NCBI RefSeq assembly: GCF_946478805.1 | Contig: NZ_CAMLDC010000006.1 | Coordinates: 1-64,000 of the forward strand | Reading direction: 5' to 3' | DNA from: an uncultured Fluviicola sp. | GTDB lineage: Bacteria; Bacteroidota; Bacteroidia; Flavobacteriales; Crocinitomicaceae | DNA: 64,000 nucleotides | Notes under the pieces: model-generated | The model's database searches: none | Seen by the model: the letters and a program-made list of their open reading frames with translations, nothing else | Told to the model about the DNA's origin: nothing | Shown: piece by piece, positions 36,727-46,213 of the stretch | How the letters are laid out: each line of letters begins with the position of its first letter | Numbering within the stretch: the first letter of the stretch is position 1 | Position numbers and translations under genes: made by a program

Positions 36727-38043
36727 TTAATCTCTAAAAATCAAGTCTTTCAGCTGCTCACGCTGTTCCCTTAAATTTTGAAGAATCGCACTTCGCCGGC
36801 GTGCAAATCGGCCGAATCGCTGTTTTGAATTCAAATGATGCATGTAGCGCATATAAAAATGAGCAAAGGTTCCGAACAACGGAAGAACTGCCAGGTAGAG
36901 CAATGTCTCTAACCAGGAAAGATCCAGAAAAAAATGCGCCACCAAACCGAATCCCGCGTAATTCAAAGGATAAAGCACCAAGCCCAGCAAAATGGATAAA
37001 GGCGCATGATACTCCACTTCCTTCGTCATTTTAGGCACAATCCACCCGATTAACCAATATGGAAGCACGTGATGGATGAAACCTACCAGGAAAACCGGGA
37101 CAGTCAGAATCACAAACAGCCAACTTTGGATGAATTGCCTCAAAAACAACGCAGGTCTGTAAGGCCGATCCAGGAAATCGGGTTTGATCCCTAAAAACTG
37201 GAGTGATGCAAAAACATTACTTGTTTCCTGCTGAATTTCGTCCAACTTCCAGGGAGTGGTCAGACTGTATTGCTCCAGCCTGGCTTGAACAGATTTCATG
37301 AAATTCATTTCACCTGCTACGTTTGCCCGATTCGTGTACTTCGTTACAAACAACGTACGCAATTGCTCCACCAGGTCCTCGCGGGCCGAATCATCCATAT
37401 TCACGAACACGCGGGATAATTCAACCCGGAAGCGTTCGGTAAGCAACTTAGCTGCATTTCCCTGGTTCACTTCGTATTCTTTCCACAAATCGTCCAGTGC
37501 AATCGGTCTTCCGACATGCACCAGCACTTTCCCACGGTATGAATCGGCGGAAATATAGTTCAAACCGATCGGAACAACCTTCAGTCCCAATTTCCCCTGG
37601 TTTCTTCGCTCAACTTCCAGTGCTATCCGGGAAGTACCCGTCTTGATCTCTCTCAATTTACGCTCCAGGAAACTCGTCCCTTCCGGAAAGACAACCAAAA
37701 TTTCCCCTTTCTCCAAAAGCTGGTAACATGCCTCAAAAGAATCCTTGTTGTTTACCCCTGAGACCGCTCCATCCGACTTGCGGTTGATCGGGATCATTCC
37801 CAATGCTCCCAGTAGTTTTCGTTTAAAGGGTGAATTGAAAAACGTCGCTTTTGCCATAAAATGAACGCGCCTTCTATTGGCAAATCCAACCATCCAGGCA
37901 TCCATCAGGGTGTTCGGGTGATTGGCAATGATGATCAAAGGCCCTGTTTCCTTGTCCAACAAATGCTGATTGACGACTTTAATTTCCCGATAATAATGTC
38001 GGATTCCGAATGAAATGATCGCCCTTAGGATACGGTACAGCAT
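36727..38043 (-). CDS. 1-acyl-sn-glycerol-3-phosphate acyltransferase-like (PlsC-domain) membrane protein
   Basis: The 438-residue protein has a PlsC acyltransferase domain in its first 220 residues with NHPNTLMD (the NHx4D catalytic motif) and FPEGTS, which bind the acyl and phosphate substrates. The second half has about four hydrophobic segments (about 300-400), an extension seen in some Bacteroidota acyltransferases. It probably acts in phospholipid or lipid modification at the inner membrane. ATG 38043 (MLYRILRAII) is chosen; the in-frame ATG at 38130 adds 29 residues unlike the family. Confidence 0.85.
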   Translation of the reverse strand: MLYRILRAIISFGIRHYYREIKVVNQHLLDKETGPLIIIANHPNTLMDAWMVGFANRRRVHFMAKATFFNSPFKRKLLGALGMIPINRKSDGAVSGVNNKDSFEACYQLLEKGEILVVFPEGTSFLERKLREIKTGTSRIALEVERRNQGKLGLKVVPIGLNYISADSYRGKVLVHVGRPIALDDLWKEYEVNQGNAAKLLTERFRVELSRVFVNMDDSAREDLVEQLRTLFVTKYTNRANVAGEMNFMKSVQARLEQYSLTTPWKLDEIQQETSNVFASLQFLGIKPDFLDRPYRPALFLRQFIQSWLFVILTVPVFLVGFIHHVLPYWLIGWIVPKMTKEVEYHAPLSILLGLVLYPLNYAGFGLVAHFFLDLSWLETLLYLAVLPLFGTFAHFYMRYMHHLNSKQRFGRFARRRSAILQNLREQREQLKDLIFRD

Positions 38044-38212
38044 GTTTTGGTTTTGAACGAATTTAATTGTTTCCAAAAGAATGAGATCGCTTGAATCAAA
38101 TTTTAAGCATTTTTCTGAATTGCATCCCATCTCTTTTCACACATCTGCAACCCCAATCAACCTATCAAAGAGAAGCACCCGCCGGTACTTTTTCGCAACA
38201 AAACAAATAAGG

Positions 38213-38256
38213 CATGGATCAAGTATGGATAGAGCATAGATAGAGCATAGATAGAG
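38213..38256. repeat. 11-bp tandem repeat, four copies
   Basis: Four consecutive 11-bp units of the form CATAGATAGAG (first two degenerate: CATGGATCAAG and TATGGATAGAG; last two identical) make a small satellite. Confidence 0.8.
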
Positions 38257-38462
38257 TATGAAAAGGTTAAGGATTTAACATGTGGTTTTCCTACATTTTA
38301 GCAGGTTTTCGACCGTCATTATTTAAAATGAAAGCCAAAAGACAGAATCAAAATCCCAAACTTCATAAACCAACCTTCACCCAACATTTCACAAAAATGT
38401 AAAACCCTGCCTATAATCATTTCCATTCAATCAGCAGCCGTCGATAATTCGCAATTCGTAAT

Positions 38463-38470
38463 TACCTTTG
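38463..38470 (+). promoter_or_regulatory. Candidate -7 promoter element of pabB-tilS
   Basis: TACCTTTG is an exact TAnnTTTG match and ends only four bases before the pabB ATG, implying transcription starting at or within a few bases of the start codon (leaderless mRNA). Confidence 0.6.
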
Positions 38471-38474
38471 TACG

Positions 38475-39659
38475 ATGATCGAACGCGCACTTTTCAGACA
38501 CTCAGACGATTCTTTCCTGGTTGGGATTGGGTGCGAATCTGAGTTTGTGTTAGGTGCGGATCTGGATTGGAATGCTTTGGATACGTTTATTCGAGCAAAT
38601 GAAGGAAGAACACTACTCACCCTGATTAATTATCAACTTGGGCTGGATATCTTATCAATCCCACATGCTTCGAATCAATTACCGTTGCTTCGTGTCTGGG
38701 TACCTGAGAGCACTTATATGTATGCGAGTACAACAGCTTATCTTTTGGAGGGAAAGCACGATGAAACGCATGAAAAATTAGCGGAAGAGCTTTTTGAAAC
38801 TGAGGAATCCGCTCCATCCATCCAATGGACTGCCAAAATCGATAAAACAAATTACCTCGATCGCGTAAATAAGATCAAGGAACATATTCAGCAAGGAGAT
38901 GTCTACGAATTGAATTTTTGTCAGAGCATCGAATCGCAAGCAATTGAATTATCCAGTATCCAACCTTTTTTCAAACGCATGTGGGAGCATAATCCTACCC
39001 CTTTCGCGGGCTTGGTCGAAACTCAGAATTGGATGCTCGCTTCGGCTAGTCCCGAACGATTTATCCAAAAAAAAGGGTCGAAACTCATTTCACAACCCAT
39101 TAAAGGAACTGCTCCGAGAGGAAAGACGGAGATCGAAGATTTGAAAAACCGCACGGATTTGCAAACTAGCAGGAAGGAACGTGCTGAAAATGTCATGATT
39201 GTGGATTTGGTCCGGAACGACCTGTCCCAACTGGCGACAAAAGGAAGTGTTCATGTGGATGAATTGTGCGAAATATATACCTTCCCGACAGTCCACCAGA
39301 TGATTTCGACCATTTCCTGTGAGCTGAAAGAAAATACGTCCTTTTCTGAAATTCTGAAAGCGGCCTTTCCTATGGGATCCATGACTGGAGCCCCGAAGAA
39401 AGCTGCAGTTGAACTAGCTGAACAATACGAAGGTTTTTCGCGTGAATTCTATTCAGGCTCTTTCGGAGTGATTTACCCGGATGGAAATTTCGATTTGAAC
39501 GTACTCATTAGAACCTTGTTTTATAATTCCGGCACGCAAAAACTATCCTGTGGAGTCGGAGGTGCTATCACTATTCTTTCGGATGCAGAAGCCGAATACG
39601 AGGAATGTAAAGTGAAAGTTGACAAGATCTTATCCCTTTTCGGAACATGTCAGTGGTGA
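38475..39659 (+). CDS. pabB: Aminodeoxychorismate synthase component I (PabB-like)
   Basis: It should form 4-amino-4-deoxychorismate from chorismate, the first step to p-aminobenzoate and folate. The 394 residues have the chorismate-binding fold of the anthranilate synthase I family, with PIKGTAPRG, the ERAENVMIVDLVRNDLSQLA segment, PMGSMTGAPKKAA and GVGGAITILSDAEAEYEEC. The PIKGT form and the MTGAPK loop support PabB over TrpE. It overlaps the tilS gene by 13 bases. A glutamine amidotransferase partner is not present here. Confidence 0.88.
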   Translation: MIERALFRHSDDSFLVGIGCESEFVLGADLDWNALDTFIRANEGRTLLTLINYQLGLDILSIPHASNQLPLLRVWVPESTYMYASTTAYLLEGKHDETHEKLAEELFETEESAPSIQWTAKIDKTNYLDRVNKIKEHIQQGDVYELNFCQSIESQAIELSSIQPFFKRMWEHNPTPFAGLVETQNWMLASASPERFIQKKGSKLISQPIKGTAPRGKTEIEDLKNRTDLQTSRKERAENVMIVDLVRNDLSQLATKGSVHVDELCEIYTFPTVHQMISTISCELKENTSFSEILKAAFPMGSMTGAPKKAAVELAEQYEGFSREFYSGSFGVIYPDGNFDLNVLIRTLFYNSGTQKLSCGVGGAITILSDAEAEYEECKVKVDKILSLFGTCQW

Positions 39660-40882
39660 AAAAAGTAGTTGAGAGGCTGGATCTGCACTCGTTTAAACTA
39701 TTCGTTGCCTGTTCAGGTGGAATGGATTCAACCGTTTTGGTCGAAATCCTTGTTCAACTTGGCTACAAGCCTACCATGTTGCACATCAATTATCAATTAC
39801 GGGGAGCTGAAAGTGAAGCCGATGAAGCATTTGTCCGCGACCTGGCGAAAAAACACCAATTGGAAATCGAAGTATTGCGTTGTCCGAAAGAAGTGACGAA
39901 AGGAAAAGGAATCAATTTGCAGGAAGCTGCCCGGAAATTCCGTCACGAATGGTTTCAATCCTTCATTCAACAGTCACCGGCTAATCGTGTTTTATTGGCG
40001 CACCACAGGGACGACCAGGTTGAAACCTTCTTTTTACAATTGCTTCGGGGTGCCGGAACCTTCGGTTTGGGAGGAATGCATCCGGAACGAAATGGAATCA
40101 TTCGTCCTTTTCTGGAAATATCAAAAGTCGATTTAAAGCAATTTGCCGATGAGCATGGTGTAAGCTGGAGAGAAGACGCCAGTAACCGGGCAAATGATTA
40201 TAAACGCAATCAATTTCGAAACATCCTTATTCCGCAAATGCTCGAATCCAATCCGACCCTGATTGATTCCGTTCAGATCCTTCAACGGGCATTCCGAGCA
40301 ACGCAGCGGGAGATTCGGGAAGACCTGAATCCAAAGTTGGAAACCTGGAAAGAACAAGCCCAAATTTCCTTCGATGCATGGACAGATCTGACAATAGAAC
40401 AGCGCATCCTTTGTTGCAATTACTTCCAATGGCCATTTTGGATCATTGAACGCATCCAAGAATTGCAAACCGCATCACTAAGTTCCAAAATCGATAAAAG
40501 TCCAATATTCAGAACAAAGGAGGGGTTTTCCTGGAATCCGAATTTTGCTGAAATTATGAAATGGGAATTCAAGACTGAAGAAATTGAATTCTTACCCGGG
40601 GATTTCAATAAATGGGAAATTTACCTGGACAAAAAAAAATGTACTGACCCGATTACACAGGGATTTGCAAATCCTTCGGACGAAATTAAGCGGATCGGTG
40701 TAAAAGGATCGACTTCCGTTTTCAAATTATTAAAAGATTCAGGAATTCCCGAACAATGGAGAAATTCCTACCCTGTTTTCAAAACCGGGAATGAAACCAT
40801 CTGGATTCCAGGTATTTCCGTTTCAGAAAGGCATCTTGCGGATTCTTCTACTCAACTGATAATCAAACTTTCCAAGGTCTGA
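39647..40882 (+). CDS. tilS: tRNA(Ile)-lysidine synthase
   Basis: It modifies C34 of the CAU-anticodon tRNA-Ile to lysidine so that it reads AUA. The 411-residue protein has the PP-loop ATPase motif ACSGGMDSTV (21-30) in its N-terminal domain, followed by HHRDDQVETFFLQLLRG, and a helical C-terminal region with a TilS C-domain-like end. It starts inside the pabB gene (13-base overlap), so the two are translationally coupled. Confidence 0.93.
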   Translation: MSVVKKVVERLDLHSFKLFVACSGGMDSTVLVEILVQLGYKPTMLHINYQLRGAESEADEAFVRDLAKKHQLEIEVLRCPKEVTKGKGINLQEAARKFRHEWFQSFIQQSPANRVLLAHHRDDQVETFFLQLLRGAGTFGLGGMHPERNGIIRPFLEISKVDLKQFADEHGVSWREDASNRANDYKRNQFRNILIPQMLESNPTLIDSVQILQRAFRATQREIREDLNPKLETWKEQAQISFDAWTDLTIEQRILCCNYFQWPFWIIERIQELQTASLSSKIDKSPIFRTKEGFSWNPNFAEIMKWEFKTEEIEFLPGDFNKWEIYLDKKKCTDPITQGFANPSDEIKRIGVKGSTSVFKLLKDSGIPEQWRNSYPVFKTGNETIWIPGISVSERHLADSSTQLIIKLSKV

Positions 40883-40973
40883 AAAGAGTTAGAATATTTT
40901 TTTTCACAAAATGTTATTTCGAAATTATTTTTTTATTAAATTTCGGATTGTACACTCTTAAAAACCCGCACAA

Positions 40974-41243
40974 ATGGAACCAGTTACAGTCGAAAAAGAG
41001 GTTGTAAAAGACTTGTCTTTTAAACATCCAGTTGAATTTGAACAACAATCGGATATCCGCTCAAAATTAGAAGAAGCAACTCGATTGGGTAATGGATACC
41101 ATCATAAGATTGGAATTATTTTTCATGATGATGAAGGACTGAAAAGAATCAATACCACTATTTGGGCTACCGGTCAGAAGTACATTTGTCTAAAAGGCGG
41201 CATGTGGATTCCGATTGATCATATTGTAGAATTAAAGTTTTAG
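40974..41243 (+). CDS. Conserved small protein of unknown function
   Basis: The 89-residue protein has no signal peptide or membrane segment, a charged N-terminal half and a C-terminal segment with GQKYICLKGGMWIPIDHIVEL. A TAAATTTC stretch about 30 bases upstream is a possible weak -7 element. I do not recognise the family; it resembles short, single-domain proteins seen across Flavobacteriales. Confidence 0.7.
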   Translation: MEPVTVEKEVVKDLSFKHPVEFEQQSDIRSKLEEATRLGNGYHHKIGIIFHDDEGLKRINTTIWATGQKYICLKGGMWIPIDHIVELKF

Positions 41244-41293
41244 CTTTTCAAGAAAAGTATATAAACTCCTATTGCCAAGCAGTTTTCGTTTTG

Positions 41294-41301
41294 TAGTTTT
41301 G
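41294..41301 (+). promoter_or_regulatory. Candidate -7 promoter element of the DsbD-like operon
   Basis: TAGTTTTG matches TAnnTTTG exactly and ends 20 bases before the ATG at 41322. Confidence 0.5.
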
Positions 41302-41321
41302 GTATTAACAAACTAAAGCCC

Positions 41322-41756
41322 ATGCGTAAACTGCTTTTTTTATGCTCATTTTTGTTGATCGGAACGTCACTTTTTGCCCAGGATCGGGTGAAATGGGATT
41401 TCTCATACAATGCGAGCACGAAAGAAATTCAACTGAAAGCGATTATTTCAGAAGGTTGGCACTTGTATAGCCAACACATTAACAATACCATCGGACCGGT
41501 GCCAACCAGCTTTACATTTACGGAAAATCCGAATGTGAAATTCGAAGGCGAGGTGACAGAACCCAAAGCCATCCACGAATACGATGAAAACTTTGAAGCT
41601 GCACTGGATTTTTTCAAAACAGAAGTCGCTTTCACACGCAAAGTTGCCAAAGCCAAATCAGGAGAAACCATTAAAGGTTACGTTACATTCATGGTCTGTA
41701 ATGAAGTGATGTGCTTGCCTCCTATCGATATCGATTTTTCCATAACAATTCCATAA
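41322..41756 (+). CDS. DsbD alpha-domain-like periplasmic protein
   Basis: The 144-residue protein has a signal peptide (MRKLLFLCSFLLIGTSLFAQ) and a single N-terminal-domain-like DsbD module with EGWHLYSQHIN and a Cys pair in VCNEVMCLPP. It looks like a separate copy of the alpha domain found at the N-terminus of the protein encoded 16 bases downstream, and may be its thiol-redox partner in the periplasm. Confidence 0.82.
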   Translation: MRKLLFLCSFLLIGTSLFAQDRVKWDFSYNASTKEIQLKAIISEGWHLYSQHINNTIGPVPTSFTFTENPNVKFEGEVTEPKAIHEYDENFEAALDFFKTEVAFTRKVAKAKSGETIKGYVTFMVCNEVMCLPPIDIDFSITIP

Positions 41757-41772
41757 TATCCGAAAAGAACCT

Positions 41773-43869
41773 ATGAGATTTATTAAACACATTGCCTTAC
41801 TCGCTTTAGCGTTTATTTCATTCAGATCCGTTGCCCAAATTGAATTCCCGGAAGACAAAGTAAAATGGAAATTCACCGTAGAACAAAACGATAAATGTCA
41901 GGCAACAATTGTTGCAGAAGTTACCATTACCGATGGCTGGGAGATCAATGCATTAAACCTGCCTAAAGGTTCTTTTGGGATTGCAACTAATTTTGATATT
42001 GTTCCTTCTAAACAATTCAAATTAATCGGTAAAGCTACCGAACCAAAACCTGTTTTGCATCACGACGACGAAGCCGACGAAGATTTGGCTTATCACGTAG
42101 GAAAGATCAAATTCAAACAAAAAATTGAAGTGCTATCTCAAAAGGATTTCAAATTAAAGATCAATTACGGTTATCAAACCTGTAAAATCAATAGCTACTG
42201 CCTTCCACCCTTTGAAAGTTTTTTCTTACTGAATATCAAGGCATGTAAATCTGCTGTTGGCAGTACTGAATTGAATGTAACTAGTCCCGAAAACACAGAT
42301 GTTGCATCAATAGATAATTCGATGGATAAAACAACACCTGTTGTTGACAAAAAAGAGGATTCAAAAACGAAAGCCAGCATCGATAAAAAAAACGATATAA
42401 AAGATGCAAAGGACAATATTAAAAACAAATCACTTTGGAAGATCTTCATTCTTTCTTTTCTAAGTGGTTTAGCAGCATTGCTAACACCATGTGTCTTCCC
42501 AATGATTCCAATGACAGTAAGCTTTTTTACAAAAAGAAGTAAAACTCCTGCTGCAGGAAAAAGAAATGCACTTTTCTATTCTTTATCGATTATTGTCATT
42601 TTCGTGTTACTTGGAACCGCTGTTGTTGCCATATTTGGTGAACAAGCTTTGAATAATCTTTCAACGAACCCTTGGTTTAATGTTATCTTCTTCGCTCTGC
42701 TAGTTGTTTTTGCAATTTCATTTATGGGAGCTTTCGAAATTCGATTACCAAGTTCGTGGGTAAACAAAGTGGATCAAGCATCAGATAAGGGTGGTTTATT
42801 AGGTATCTTTTTCATGGCTCTCGCTTTGGCATTAGTCTCTTTTTCATGTACAGGTCCGATTGTTAGTGATTTAATTATCCTCTCAGCCAGAGAAGGAGGA
42901 ATTGCTCCTATTGTTGGGATGTTCGGGTTCTCATTTGCCTTAGCACTTCCTTTCGGTTTATTTGCGGCTTTCCCGGGATGGATGAATAGTTTACCGAAAT
43001 CCGGCGGTTGGTTAAATACGGTAAAGGTTGTACTTGGATTATTAGAATTGGCATTGGCATTTAAATTCTTGTCCAATGCAGACCTATCACTTCAATGGCA
43101 TTTATTGGAGCGAGAAGTATTCCTGGCAATTTGGATTGCGATTTTCGGAGTATTAGCCCTTTATTTACTGGGTTTCATCTTATTCCCACACGATAGCAAT
43201 TCAGATCGAGTACCCGTTGGAAGAGCCATGCTTGGAATGACTGTTTTAGCATTTGTTATTTATATGCTACCCGGACTTTGGGGAGCTCCTCTTAATTTAA
43301 TAAGTGCTTTCCCTCCTCCTCCAAATTATAGCGAATCTCCACAAGGTTTTGGAGGAAGCTCTACCATACAAAGCAAATCAGAAAGTGCCGATATGCATTT
43401 GGGACCACAAAACATCCAGGTATTCCATGATTATGACAAGGCCTATGCTTATGCACAGAAAGTTGGAAAACCACTGTTTGTAGACTTCACAGGACACAAC
43501 TGTGTAAACTGTCGTAAGATGGAACAAAGTGTTTGGGGACAACCTGGAATCATTGATTATTTAAAGAATGATGTGGTAATTGCTTCCTTGCATATTGACG
43601 AACGTATTGATCTGCCTAAGGCCGAACAAGTCATGGTTGATAATGGAAGAGGTGGAAAAATGAAATTGATAACAACCGGAGATAAATGGTTTACAAAAGA
43701 ATTGGTAGAATTTAAATCCACTGCCCAGCCACTTTATGTAATGATCGGTCCTAACGGTGAACATTTATCAAACGGAAAAGCTGATTATGAACATCACAGA
43801 GACCCAAGTGACTTCAAAAAATGGATCAAAAACGGATTAAAAGATTATCGAAAATTGCACAAAAAATAA
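41773..43869 (+). CDS. DsbD-family protein-disulfide reductase (thiol:disulfide interchange protein)
   Basis: The 698-residue protein has a signal peptide, an alpha-type domain with the CKINSYC pair (about 140-150), a linker rich in Lys/Asp, a CcdA/DsbD-type membrane domain of about eight helices (about 225-500) with one Cys in LLTPCVFPMIPMTVSFF and another in VSFSCTGPIVSD, and a C-terminal thioredoxin-like domain with NCVNCRKME (about 570-585). It moves reducing power from cytoplasmic thioredoxin to periplasmic proteins. It is co-transcribed with the separate alpha-domain gene. Confidence 0.92.
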   Translation: MRFIKHIALLALAFISFRSVAQIEFPEDKVKWKFTVEQNDKCQATIVAEVTITDGWEINALNLPKGSFGIATNFDIVPSKQFKLIGKATEPKPVLHHDDEADEDLAYHVGKIKFKQKIEVLSQKDFKLKINYGYQTCKINSYCLPPFESFFLLNIKACKSAVGSTELNVTSPENTDVASIDNSMDKTTPVVDKKEDSKTKASIDKKNDIKDAKDNIKNKSLWKIFILSFLSGLAALLTPCVFPMIPMTVSFFTKRSKTPAAGKRNALFYSLSIIVIFVLLGTAVVAIFGEQALNNLSTNPWFNVIFFALLVVFAISFMGAFEIRLPSSWVNKVDQASDKGGLLGIFFMALALALVSFSCTGPIVSDLIILSAREGGIAPIVGMFGFSFALALPFGLFAAFPGWMNSLPKSGGWLNTVKVVLGLLELALAFKFLSNADLSLQWHLLEREVFLAIWIAIFGVLALYLLGFILFPHDSNSDRVPVGRAMLGMTVLAFVIYMLPGLWGAPLNLISAFPPPPNYSESPQGFGGSSTIQSKSESADMHLGPQNIQVFHDYDKAYAYAQKVGKPLFVDFTGHNCVNCRKMEQSVWGQPGIIDYLKNDVVIASLHIDERIDLPKAEQVMVDNGRGGKMKLITTGDKWFTKELVEFKSTAQPLYVMIGPNGEHLSNGKADYEHHRDPSDFKKWIKNGLKDYRKLHKK

Positions 43870-43951
43870 GTCAATTTTACCGTTCAACTATAAAAACCCT
43901 GTATTAAGATAATTTTAACTAAAAATATTTTACCGAATCACAAAATACGTT

Positions 43952-44034
43952 TAACTTTGTACTGATTTAGGTGGTTAGGTTAGGTTGATTAGGAATGGAG
44001 TTCAGACGCCTGTTTGAACTCCATTTATCTTTTA
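43952..44034 (+). ncRNA. Promoter-like element plus hairpin terminator: possible short transcript
   Basis: TAACTTTG (43952-43959) is an exact -7 element; a perfect 11-bp hairpin (43994-44004 with 44015-44025) followed by TATCTTTTAT begins 34 bases later. The predicted transcript would be about 70 bases with GGTTAGGTTAGGTTGATTAG near its 5' part. The hairpin may simply be the terminator of the DsbD operon. Confidence 0.35.
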
Positions 44035-44104
44035 TAGCAATTCCTCACCGGTCTTTCTTCCTCCTACCCGCTTCACAACTCTTGGATTTTAGTAAATTCG
44101 CAAC

Positions 44105-46204
44105 ATGAATCAATGGTTGCAAACTCACATCGAATTCCTGAAAGGAGTTGGTCCGCAAAGAGCCAAATTGCTGAGGGATGAATTGGGTATCGCAACTTAC
44201 TATGACCTGCTCTATCACTTCCCTTTTCGCTACATTGACCGTTCTAAATTTCACCTCATCAAGGATATTCCGGAAATGGACGGATACGTCCAATTGAAAG
44301 GTCAGATCATCTCGGTTTCAGAGACAGGAACGGGAAGACAAAAAAGATTGACAGTCAAGTTTCAAGATCATACAGGAATTATTGATCTGCTTTGGTTTCA
44401 AGGTTACAAATACATTTTACCGAACCTGAAGCTGAATACCACTTACATTGTTTTCGGCAAAGCAAAACCCTATGTGAATTCCTGGAATATTTCCCATCCG
44501 GAATTGACTCCTGCAACAGGACTGGAGGCTAGCATGGGATGGCAACCGGTCTATTCTTCTACCGAAAAACTGACGGCTTCGGGCTTGCACTCGAAAGGAA
44601 TTCAAAAATTAGTGGAGGGACTTTTAGAATTGGCTTCAAAAGTATATTTCGAGGAAACCATTCCGCCAAAATTCATCCGGGAATTGAAACTTCCGGCTTT
44701 TAGTGCTGCAATCAAGGCTATTCACATGCCCGCTGATGTAAGTTTGGCACAAAAGGCACGCACGCGATTCAAATTCGAAGAACTTCTGAACCTGCAAATT
44801 GAATTACTGCTCAGAAAGTCGATCAATATGCAGAAAAATAGCGGTCAGGTTGTTTCTGAAGTAGGGCAGATTTTCCACGATTTCTATGAAAACAACTTGC
44901 CGTTTCCCCTGACGAATGCCCAAAAGAAAGTATTGAAAGAGATTCGAAGGGATATCGGTTCGGGTTTCCAGATGAATCGCCTGTTGCAGGGAGATGTCGG
45001 AAGTGGAAAAACCGTTGTGGCACTCCTTACTATTTTAATGGGAATCGGCTCCGGGTTTCAAGGTGCTTTGATGGCTCCAACGGAAATCCTGGCAAATCAG
45101 CATTTTGTTGGTTTGAGTGAATTATTGGAAGGAACCTCGGTAAAGATTGCCTTGTTGACCGGTTCCACCAAAAAAGCAGCCCGGAAGATCATCCACGAAG
45201 AACTGTTATCAGGCGAAATTGACATTTTGGTCGGAACTCACGCTCTTTTGGAAGAAATCGTCCAGTTTAAGAACCTGGGAATTGTCGTTATCGATGAACA
45301 GCACCGTTTCGGCGTGGAACAACGTTCGCGACTGTGGAAAAAGAATGCTTCGCCCCCACACATTTTGGTCATGACTGCCACCCCGATTCCGCGGACACTT
45401 GCCATGACTTATTACGGAGATCTCGATGTTTCTGTGATTGACGAACTTCCTCCGGGACGAAAACCCATTACGACAAAACACCATTTCGAAAAAGACCGTT
45501 CCCTTGTTTTCGGGTTTATCCGAAAGGAAATCGCATTAGGGAGACAAATCTATATCGTGTATCCTTTGATCCAGGAATCCGAAACATTGGATTACAACAA
45601 CCTGATGGATGGATTTGAAGCGATCAGTCGCTCTTTCCCACTTCCCGATTACCGTGTGAGTATTGTACATGGAAAAATGAAACCGGATGTGAAAGATTAC
45701 GAAATGCAACAGTTTGTGGAAGGGAAAACCCAGATCATGGTTGCTACAACAGTGATCGAGGTGGGCGTAAACGTCCCGAATGCTTCCGTGATGGTGATTG
45801 AGAGTTCGGAGCGCTTCGGATTATCCCAGTTGCATCAATTGCGCGGACGTGTTGGTCGCGGAGCGGAGCAATCCTATTGCCTGTTAATGACCGGACAGAA
45901 ATTATCTGCTGATACGAAAAAACGGATTCATACCATGGTGCGGACCAATGACGGATTTGAAATTTCAGAAGTCGATTTGGAACTCAGGGGACCAGGAGAT
46001 ATCATGGGAACCCAGCAAAGTGGGAACCTGGACCTGAAAATTGCGGATTTGGCAAAAGATGGCCCGCTTGTTGCGTTAGCACGTGAGAAAGCAAGAGAGC
46101 TTTTGACAGAGGATCCAAGATTGGAAAAACAGGAACATATTTTCTTGCGCATTGAAGCAATAAAAAGACTCCAGGACAAACCAAATTGGGCAGAAATTTC
46201 GTAA
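44105..46204 (+). CDS. recG: ATP-dependent DNA helicase RecG
   Basis: It remodels stalled replication forks and Holliday junctions. The 699 residues contain the wedge (OB-fold) domain (about 60-160) and SF2 helicase motifs: Walker A LLQGDVGSGKTVVA, the DEQH box VIDEQHRFGVEQRSRL, TATPIPRTLAMT, VATTVIEVGVNVPNA, and QLRGRVGRG. Length is normal. A TAAATTCG stretch near 44092, six bases before ATG 44105, is a possible promoter. The next gene follows after 9 bases. Confidence 0.95.
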   Translation: MNQWLQTHIEFLKGVGPQRAKLLRDELGIATYYDLLYHFPFRYIDRSKFHLIKDIPEMDGYVQLKGQIISVSETGTGRQKRLTVKFQDHTGIIDLLWFQGYKYILPNLKLNTTYIVFGKAKPYVNSWNISHPELTPATGLEASMGWQPVYSSTEKLTASGLHSKGIQKLVEGLLELASKVYFEETIPPKFIRELKLPAFSAAIKAIHMPADVSLAQKARTRFKFEELLNLQIELLLRKSINMQKNSGQVVSEVGQIFHDFYENNLPFPLTNAQKKVLKEIRRDIGSGFQMNRLLQGDVGSGKTVVALLTILMGIGSGFQGALMAPTEILANQHFVGLSELLEGTSVKIALLTGSTKKAARKIIHEELLSGEIDILVGTHALLEEIVQFKNLGIVVIDEQHRFGVEQRSRLWKKNASPPHILVMTATPIPRTLAMTYYGDLDVSVIDELPPGRKPITTKHHFEKDRSLVFGFIRKEIALGRQIYIVYPLIQESETLDYNNLMDGFEAISRSFPLPDYRVSIVHGKMKPDVKDYEMQQFVEGKTQIMVATTVIEVGVNVPNASVMVIESSERFGLSQLHQLRGRVGRGAEQSYCLLMTGQKLSADTKKRIHTMVRTNDGFEISEVDLELRGPGDIMGTQQSGNLDLKIADLAKDGPLVALAREKARELLTEDPRLEKQEHIFLRIEAIKRLQDKPNWAEIS

Positions 46205-46213
46205 ACTTGAACA

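Larger units (their letters stand above)
38044..38474. other. Intergenic region between acyltransferase and pabB
   Basis: It contains a four-copy 11-bp tandem repeat and the pabB promoter element, listed separately. Nothing else is recognisable. Confidence 0.5.

Noticed and set aside
43995..44108. 37-codon ORF overlapping the recG start by ATGA
   Set aside because: It begins inside the hairpin stem and has no recognisable protein character; the overlap is probably coincidental.
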